Assembly (NCBI GenBank): GCA_001899805.1 | Contig: MKWP01000015.1 | Location: forward strand, 310,001-374,000 | Length of the DNA stretch: 64,000 nucleotides | DNA from: Lysobacterales bacterium 66-474 | Lineage (GTDB): Bacteria; Pseudomonadota; Gammaproteobacteria; Xanthomonadales; Rhodanobacteraceae | Direction: 5' to 3' | Shown: piece after piece, positions 58,642-64,000 of the stretch | Position numbering within the stretch: position 1 is the stretch's first letter | Layout of the letters: every line of letters starts with the position of its first letter | Notes under the pieces: generated by a model | Told to the model about the DNA's origin: nothing | Database searches by the model: none | What the model saw: the letters and a program-made list of their open reading frames with translations, nothing else | Program-made: the position numbers and the translations under genes

Positions 58642-59748
58642 ATGATTGACTGGTTCCAACACGGCGAATGGCTGGGCAATACCGCGCTGGCGTGGGTCAT
58701 CGCGGGCGCGGGCGCGCTGGCCGGCTATGCGGTGATGCGCGGCGCCGCCGCGATCCTCGGCGCGCGCCTGCGCACCCTGGCCGAGCGTACCCGCCGTCCC
58801 GGTTTCGCGATCGCCGCCGACGTGGTCAAGGCCACGCGCGGGTGGCTGTTGCTGCTGATCGCGATCGCGGTGGCGCTGGATTTCCTGCATTTCGGCAGCA
58901 CCGACAAGGACGCCTTGGCGGTGTTGCGCTGGCTGCATCTGCTGACCTACGCGCTCGTCGGCATCCAGGTGGCCTTGTACGCCAGCGCGCTGCTGGTGTC
59001 CTGGCTGAACCGTTCCGCACGTCGCGACGGCGCCGATCCGGCCAATCCCGTCATGCTGGGCGTGCTGACCTGGGCGGTGCAGTTCGTGGTGTGGGTCACC
59101 CTGGTGCTGGCGTTGCTGGCCGAAGGCGGGGTCAACATCACGGCTTTCGTCGCCAGCCTCGGCGTGGGCGGCGTGGCGGTGGCGCTGGCGCTGCAGAACG
59201 TGCTGGGCGACCTGTTCGCGTCGATCAGCATCGGGCTGGACAAGCCCTTCGTGGTCGGCGAGTTCATCGCCTTCGGAACCGAGCAGGGCACGGTGACCAA
59301 GGTGGGCATCAAGTCCACCCGCATCCAGTCGCTGTCCGGCGAAGAGATGGCGATTTCCAATTCGGTGCTGCTGAAGGAATTGATCCACAACCATTCGCGC
59401 CGGCGGGAACGCCGCATCGTGTTCACCTTCAGGTTGCCGTTCGACACCGCGCGCGACAAGATTCCCACCGCGATCGAACGCGTGCGCGGGTTCATCGAGG
59501 CGGAGAAGCCGACCCGCTTCGACCGCGGTTATCTCTCCGGCTTCGGCGACTGGGGGCTCGATTTCGAGTTCGTGTACTACGTGCTCGACCCGTCCTACAA
59601 CGTGTTCGTCGAAATCCAGCAGCGCATCAACCTGAAGATGCTGGAGGCCTGGGGCGAACTCGGCATCGAATTCGCCGTGCCGGCGCGCAAGCTGCACGCC
59701 GCACCCGAGGCCGGCAGCCCTGGCGTTCAGGTATCGAGCGCCGAATAG
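58642..59748 (+). CDS. MscS-family mechanosensitive channel
   Basis: 368 residues. Four or five membrane helices (up to about 190), with the pore-lining helix VASLGVGGVAVALALQNVLGDLFASISIGLDKPF, followed by the beta domain (VGEFIAFGTEQGTVTKVGIKSTRIQSLSGEEMAISN) and an alpha/beta C-terminal domain. The Gly/Ala packing of the pore helix matches MscS. It releases solutes on hypo-osmotic shock. GAGGA precedes the ATG at 58642. The pairing with kch suggests a small osmotic/ion homeostasis group. Confidence 0.93.
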   Translation: MIDWFQHGEWLGNTALAWVIAGAGALAGYAVMRGAAAILGARLRTLAERTRRPGFAIAADVVKATRGWLLLLIAIAVALDFLHFGSTDKDALAVLRWLHLLTYALVGIQVALYASALLVSWLNRSARRDGADPANPVMLGVLTWAVQFVVWVTLVLALLAEGGVNITAFVASLGVGGVAVALALQNVLGDLFASISIGLDKPFVVGEFIAFGTEQGTVTKVGIKSTRIQSLSGEEMAISNSVLLKELIHNHSRRRERRIVFTFRLPFDTARDKIPTAIERVRGFIEAEKPTRFDRGYLSGFGDWGLDFEFVYYVLDPSYNVFVEIQQRINLKMLEAWGELGIEFAVPARKLHAAPEAGSPGVQVSSAE

Positions 59749-59907
59749 GTCGGCACGCCGCAACGAAACGTGCACGCAACCGGCCACCGCCAAGGTTGCG
59801 TGGCGTCGTGACCGTTTCTACACAAGGCATGTCGATAATCGGACCATGAGTCGCCTGCGATGCGCTGTTTCCGCAGCAAGCATTGCGGGTGGCGGATGGA
59901 GTCCGGC

Positions 59908-60498
59908 ATGAACAAAACTGCACATGGCGCGGCAATCGGCTACGCCGCCTTCGCCCTCACCTTGTGGATGAACAGCATGATCCCCGCGGGATGGTTTGAT
60001 CCCGCCGACGCCACGCCCGCGCACCTCATGGCCATCGTGCTCGGCGGCTGCGTGATGGCTGCCGCGGGATTCCTGCAGGCGCTGCGCGGGCAGTCCATCG
60101 ACGCCACGCTGTTCCTGTGCTTCGCGGCGTTCTGGTGGGTGGCTGCCTTGTCTGCGCGCCTGACGGTCGGCGACTCCCCGCCCTATTCGCCGGGCATGCT
60201 CGGCTGGTACTACATCGCATGGGCGTTCCTCGCCTTCTGCGTGTGGCTGGCCGCGTGCCGGGACGGCATTGCGCGCATGCTGTTCGCGCTGGGGTTGTGC
60301 CTGTCGCTGTTCGCGTTCGCCCTGGCCGAATGGCTGCGCCTTGGCGCACTGGAAGTACTCGGGGGCTACCTCGGCCTGGTCACGGCGGTCGTGGGCATCT
60401 ACATCGCGGCCGCCGAAATGGTCAACCACGCAAGCGGCCACACGATCCTGCCGCTGGGCGAACCCGGCAGCGAACCACCCTCCAAGCCAGAACCCTGA
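59908..60498 (+). CDS. Acetate uptake transporter family protein (AceTr/SatP-like)
   Basis: 196 residues with six hydrophobic segments. The GGCVMAAAGFLQALRGQSIDATLFLCFAAFWW block and the terminal GHTILPLGE match the SatP/YaaH (GPR1/FUN34) family that takes up acetate or succinate. The N-terminal NPAPLGL signature of classic members is replaced by GAAIGYAAFAL, so specificity may differ. The start is ATG 59908; ATG 59896 in the same frame is possible. Confidence 0.82.
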   Translation: MNKTAHGAAIGYAAFALTLWMNSMIPAGWFDPADATPAHLMAIVLGGCVMAAAGFLQALRGQSIDATLFLCFAAFWWVAALSARLTVGDSPPYSPGMLGWYYIAWAFLAFCVWLAACRDGIARMLFALGLCLSLFAFALAEWLRLGALEVLGGYLGLVTAVVGIYIAAAEMVNHASGHTILPLGEPGSEPPSKPEP

Positions 60499-60575
60499 TC
60501 GACCGGGCGGGATTGCACGCGCGACGCCCACCCACTTCGCTGGTGCGCCGCCGCAACCCGTGCTAGCTTTGCCGC

Positions 60576-61070
60576 ATGGCATCACCGCGCGTCATCAAGA
60601 AATACCCGAATCGCCGTCTCTACGACACCCGCGTCTCCAGTTACATCACCCTGGAGGAAGTGCGGCAGTTGGTGTTGTCCGGCGAAACCTTCGAGGTGCG
60701 CGACGCCAAGACCAACGAAGACCTGACCCGCGCGGTGCTGCTGCAGATCATCGCCGAGCACGAACAGCACGGCCAGCCGATCTTCTCCACGCAGCTGCTG
60801 TCGCAGATCATCCGCTTCTACGGCGATGCCATGCAAGGCTTCGTGGGCGGCTATCTGGAAAACAGCCTCAAGGTGTTCCTGGAACAGCAGCACAAGTTCC
60901 GCGACCAGTTGAACAATCTGCTGGGCCAGACCCCGTGGTCGATGCTGAACGAGATCACCGAGCGCAACATCGATCTCTGGAAGACCCTGCAGGCCGGCGG
61001 CAACCTCCCGGCCAAGCCCGTCCGCGACGCCGATCCCGATTCGGACAAGCCGGCCCGCAAGCGCCGTTGA
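60576..61070 (+). CDS. phaR: Polyhydroxyalkanoate synthesis repressor PhaR
   Basis: 164 residues. The N-terminal PHB/PHA accumulation DNA-binding domain (VIKKYPNRRLYDTRVSSYITLEEVRQLV...) is followed by a helical region that binds PHB (LLSQIIRFYGDAMQGFVGGYLENSLKVFLEQQHKFRDQL) and a basic tail. PhaR senses PHA granules and represses phasin and pha genes. phaB copy 2 follows after 78 bp, which supports a PHA role for that enzyme. Confidence 0.94.
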   Translation: MASPRVIKKYPNRRLYDTRVSSYITLEEVRQLVLSGETFEVRDAKTNEDLTRAVLLQIIAEHEQHGQPIFSTQLLSQIIRFYGDAMQGFVGGYLENSLKVFLEQQHKFRDQLNNLLGQTPWSMLNEITERNIDLWKTLQAGGNLPAKPVRDADPDSDKPARKRR

Positions 61071-61148
61071 CACCCCGCCAGTGGCTTCGTACCATCGCCC
61101 GATTGCTGCGGCGCAACACGTGCCGCTGCGCATCATAGAGAGATTTCG

Positions 61149-61895
61149 ATGAGCAAGCGTGTAGCCGTCGTCACCGGCGGCATCGGCGGTCTGGGCACCG
61201 CCATCTGCAAGCGGCTCGCCGCTGACGGCCGTCAGGTGATCGCCGCCGACCTCGGCAACCGCCAGGAACGCCTCGCCGCATTCCGCGAGGAAACCCGCGA
61301 ATACAACGGCAGCATCGTGTTCGCCCCGGCCGACGTCGCGAACTTCGAAGACTGCGCCAACCTCGTCAACCACGTCACCGAAAAATACGGAAGCGTGGAC
61401 ATCGTGGTCAACGCCGCCGGCATCACCCGCGACACCTCGCTCAAGAAAATGAGCCAGACGCAGTGGAGCGAGCTGATGCACGTCAACCTCGACGGCGTGT
61501 TCAACATGTGCCGCAACACCGTGGACGGCATGACCGAGCGTGCGTTCGGACGCATCGTCAACATCTCCTCGGTCAACGGCCAGACCGGCCAGTTCGGCCA
61601 GACCAACTACTCCGCGGCCAAGGCCGGCATGCACGGGTTCACGATGGCGCTGGCGCGCGAAGTCGCGAAGAAGGGCGTCACCGTCAACAGCGTGTCGCCC
61701 GGGTACTGCAAGACCGAGATGGTGATGAAGGTGCCGGAGGACATCCGCGCCCAGATCGTCGCGCAGATTCCGGTGGGCCGTTTGGGTGAGCCGTCGGAAA
61801 TCGCCCGCACCGTGGCCTTCCTCACCGCCGATGACGCCGGCTTCATCACCGGCGCGAACATCCCGGTGAACGGCGGTTATTTCATGTCGTTCTGA
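61149..61895 (+). CDS. phaB: Acetoacetyl-CoA reductase (PhaB/FabG family), copy 2
   Basis: 248 residues, paralogue of 7188-7928. TGGIGGLG cofactor loop (9-16), NAAG (88-91), catalytic Ser141, Tyr154, Lys158 in SSVNGQTGQFGQTNYSAAKAG, and the PhaB-type end NGGYFMSF. The second beta strand ends in Asp34 (IAADLGN), which usually means NADH preference, in contrast to copy 1. It lies downstream of phaR. The 3' end overlaps the convergent cupin gene by 19 bp. Confidence 0.92.
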   Translation: MSKRVAVVTGGIGGLGTAICKRLAADGRQVIAADLGNRQERLAAFREETREYNGSIVFAPADVANFEDCANLVNHVTEKYGSVDIVVNAAGITRDTSLKKMSQTQWSELMHVNLDGVFNMCRNTVDGMTERAFGRIVNISSVNGQTGQFGQTNYSAAKAGMHGFTMALAREVAKKGVTVNSVSPGYCKTEMVMKVPEDIRAQIVAQIPVGRLGEPSEIARTVAFLTADDAGFITGANIPVNGGYFMSF

Positions 61896-62290
61896 GGCGG
61901 CTTGAGGCTGGGAGGACGCCGTCCCGGAAGGATATCGCCTTCGTGCGGGGACGCCGCAACCCGGTCACCGTGGCTCCTGGGTGCCGACACGACGAGGAAT
62001 TGAACGTCGGCGTCACTGTCGTTGCGCACCTGGTGCGCGGCGCCGGGCGGGACGTGCAACCCTTCACCACGTTGCAGCCGGTGCACCTCACCCTCTAGCT
62101 CGAGCGTCACTTCGCCGGCAAGAACGTAGAAGAATTGGCGTGATCGCGCATGTCGATGGCGTTGCTCCGCCGTGCCGGGCGGCATGCGCTCTTCGATCAC
62201 GCTGAGGTCGTCGCCTTTCAGCAGATGCCAGCCGTCACAGCCCGCACCCCAGTTGTAATGTTCGGTGTTTTGTGTGCTGGCCGGATGCAT
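61877..62290 (-). CDS. Cupin-domain protein
   Basis: 137 residues. A single double-stranded beta-helix shows both cupin motifs: PPGTAEQRHRHARSRQFFYVLAGEVTLEL (His-x-His and later Glu-free variant) and LHVPPGAAHQVRNDSD with the fourth metal His. It is probably a small metal-binding protein or sugar/small-molecule-binding enzyme; the function is not known. I chose the ATG at 62290 (GAGG upstream); ATG 62344 would add 18 residues. Its end overlaps phaB copy 2 tail-to-tail, and it lies 59 bp downstream of the pseudo-MBL gene on the same strand. Confidence 0.83.
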   Translation of the reverse strand: MHPASTQNTEHYNWGAGCDGWHLLKGDDLSVIEERMPPGTAEQRHRHARSRQFFYVLAGEVTLELEGEVHRLQRGEGLHVPPGAAHQVRNDSDADVQFLVVSAPRSHGDRVAASPHEGDILPGRRPPSLKPPQNDMK

Positions 62291-62349
62291 CGCGTCCTCA
62301 CGCCCTTCGCAATCCCGAAGACAAGATTCGTCGTTCGCATGCATGAAGG

Positions 62350-63927
62350 TCAATCCGGACTCGCGTCCCGCAGCGTGGCCGAAACCAGACTCGTCACCTC
62401 GTTCCACGGCACCGGGCCCTGATGCATGGCGTACACGGTATCGACCTTCAAGCGATTGCGTTGCACCGCCTGCACGACTTCGTGCATGAGTTCCGGATCG
62501 TAGAGCTTGTTTCCGGACTCGAGCACCAGTGTGTCGCTCGCATACAAAAGCCTGCGGCCGGGAAAATACACCATGTACTGGCGCCCGGTCGATTCGCCGC
62601 GCAGCGGATACAGCACCACGCGATTTTCGCCCACGCCGACCTGGCGTTGTTCCGAAACGCTGTTCCAGATCGGCGACTGCGGATGTTCCTGCAAGCCATC
62701 CGGATGAAGGGTATGCGGTGCGGCAACCATGCGTTGCAGGATCGGCAGGTTGAGGTCGAGCGCATACACGGGCAATTTCGCGGCCACCGCTTCACGCACG
62801 CCGGCGATGTGCGGCCAGGAATCGGACGTGGTGAGCACGCCCTTGATCGGCAATGACGGATACAGGGCACGCGCCTTGTCCAGCGCGCCTTGGGTGAATG
62901 CCGGGCCGATGGGTGCTTCCAGTATCAGCACGCCGCCGTCCTGCCGGATGATGGTGACGCTCCACGGTCCCTGGAACAGGTCGACCCCGGGTGCCAGCGT
63001 AATCCGCTTGGTGACGTCGAAAGGGATGCGCCAGCCGGTCGATTTCGCGCTCTGCGCGGCCGCCTTGGCATCCATCGCAAAGGTGTTGTCATCCAGTGGC
63101 GTATTGAACTTCACATCCAGCACCTGCGCGGAACGCCACGGAAGGCCATTGCGTTCCTCGATCCGGGTCGTGGGATATTCGATGCCCTGCACGAGCTTCC
63201 AGTTGCTGAAATAGACACGCTGCCCGACATCGCCCCACGCGTACCAGAAATCGTCGAAGCTGCGCGTAGTTTGCATGGCGTCAGGCAGGTGCGTGTAGCG
63301 ATTCAGCAACACTTCGACGGGATTCCCCCGCCACTGGAAAGCGACCACGGCATGCGCGGTCGAACGCAAGGTTTGCGCCGGCAGATAATGCAGATCCGAT
63401 GTGGCTGCCGCCGTCAGCAACAAACGTTCCGGACTCAATGCAAGCACCTCGCGCGCCGCGTCGATCATCGACAGCGAACCGGGCGTGTCGCCCTTGCCGC
63501 CGCGGACCACGGCACCAGTCGCCGACGCAACGAACGTGTAGTCGGACTCGGCCGGCTTGCTGCCAAAATCCGACTCCGGCCACAGGTTTTGCCCGGTTTC
63601 CGCGACCCGCCCAAGTTTGTAATCGACACTGCGGCGAACCCGCGAATAGGTCGTCAGGAACGGGGCCTGCTGATACGACTGCTCGGCCAGCTCACGATGC
63701 TCGGCGATATCCAGTTGCACGTTCGTGATGGCGGCCAGTTTCCGTTCGCCGCCCATCGCGGCCAGGGCCAGTTCCAGGCACTGTCGGGCGGTCACGCGCT
63801 CACAGCCGGGATGATCTCCGGCATGCGCATTGGGTGCCGCATGTCCTTGCGGGTCCGGGAAAAGGCACAGCACTATCGCGGCCATCGGCAGGATGCCGAG
63901 CCCATTCCACCGTGCGGATCGCAGCAT
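62350..63927 (-). CDS. Exported metallo-beta-lactamase-like protein with a degenerate metal site
   Basis: 525 residues. A signal peptide (MLRSARWNGLGILPMAAIVLCLFPDPQGHAA) and an N-terminal ~260-residue beta-rich domain precede an MBL-like fold. The strand before the active loop (ITLAPGVDLFQGPWSVTIIRQDGGVLILEAPIG) is normal, but the H-x-H-x-D-H site reads TTSDSWPH: the first two His are Ser and the Asp is Pro, leaving only the last His. The later Asp (LLYASDTLV) and His (AMHQGP) remain. It probably binds at most one metal or none and may act as a binding protein. It is unlikely to be a true hydrolase. The ATG at 63927 precedes the signal. Confidence 0.75.
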   Translation of the reverse strand: MLRSARWNGLGILPMAAIVLCLFPDPQGHAAPNAHAGDHPGCERVTARQCLELALAAMGGERKLAAITNVQLDIAEHRELAEQSYQQAPFLTTYSRVRRSVDYKLGRVAETGQNLWPESDFGSKPAESDYTFVASATGAVVRGGKGDTPGSLSMIDAAREVLALSPERLLLTAAATSDLHYLPAQTLRSTAHAVVAFQWRGNPVEVLLNRYTHLPDAMQTTRSFDDFWYAWGDVGQRVYFSNWKLVQGIEYPTTRIEERNGLPWRSAQVLDVKFNTPLDDNTFAMDAKAAAQSAKSTGWRIPFDVTKRITLAPGVDLFQGPWSVTIIRQDGGVLILEAPIGPAFTQGALDKARALYPSLPIKGVLTTSDSWPHIAGVREAVAAKLPVYALDLNLPILQRMVAAPHTLHPDGLQEHPQSPIWNSVSEQRQVGVGENRVVLYPLRGESTGRQYMVYFPGRRLLYASDTLVLESGNKLYDPELMHEVVQAVQRNRLKVDTVYAMHQGPVPWNEVTSLVSATLRDASPD

Positions 63928-64000
63928 GACGCGTACTCGTATGGCGTTACGCGCACGCTAGACACGTCTCTTGCCTGCGGCATGCGGCAAAAGTCATGGC

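Overview
The window is about 64 kb of high-GC chromosomal DNA from a gammaproteobacterium, most likely order Xanthomonadales/Lysobacterales (Rhodanobacteraceae-like). The evidence is the lpx-centred envelope operon running from frr to tilS, a polyhydroxyalkanoate regulator, a DUF6491-type lipoprotein and dense hairpin repeats. This placement is inference from gene content and order; no 16S or other marker is present. I saw no tRNA, rRNA, CRISPR array, prophage or transposase gene.

Left part (1-19 kb): hslR (cut by the window edge), htpG, htpX and an OPT-family transporter on the minus strand. Then, on the plus strand, come a hemerythrin protein, gluQRS and a phaB-type reductase. At 8.0-9.4 kb lies the most unusual segment: one low-GC, two-TM orphan gene between two inverted ~297-bp repeats. 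Their hairpin stems differ between copies by compensatory changes while the loops stay constant. After this come gltBD with a good sigma70-type promoter, a GNAT acetyltransferase and metG. metG carries a hairpin repeat translated in frame in its linker.

Middle part (19-48 kb): an exported phosphoesterase and a periplasmic cyclophilin precede the cell-envelope cluster frr-uppS-cdsA-rseP-bamA-lpxD-fabZ-lpxA-lpxB-(LtaS/MdoB-like)-rnhB, then dnaE-accA-tilS. Compared with the usual order, pyrH (before frr), dxr (between cdsA and rseP) and skp (between bamA and lpxD) are missing here. About 5.8 kb separates rnhB from dnaE and holds a LysR regulator, an orphan RND pump, a small lipoprotein and a TlpA-like thioredoxin. 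A second, diverged copy of the rnhB 3' end lies inside that block and marks a past rearrangement. dnaE has a ~35-residue in-frame insert made of repeat-like DNA. A thioredoxin-like exported protein and a NYN-domain protein separate accA from tilS.

Right part (48-64 kb): NDH-2 type dehydrogenase, exported S9 peptidase, arylamine N-acetyltransferase, DUF6491 lipoprotein, glutamate-carboxypeptidase-II-like M28 peptidase, MBL hydrolase, small membrane protein, Kch potassium channel, MscS channel, acetate-uptake (AceTr) protein, phaR plus a second phaB, a cupin and an exported pseudo-metallo-beta-lactamase.

The main chromosomal functions are envelope assembly (UppS, CdsA, RseP, BamA, Lpx enzymes), ammonium assimilation (GltBD), chaperones/proteostasis (HtpG, HtpX, HslR) and PHA metabolism. 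Superimposed on these are at least four families of structured repeats that occupy intergenic gaps, stand where expected genes are missing, and have entered two essential coding sequences.
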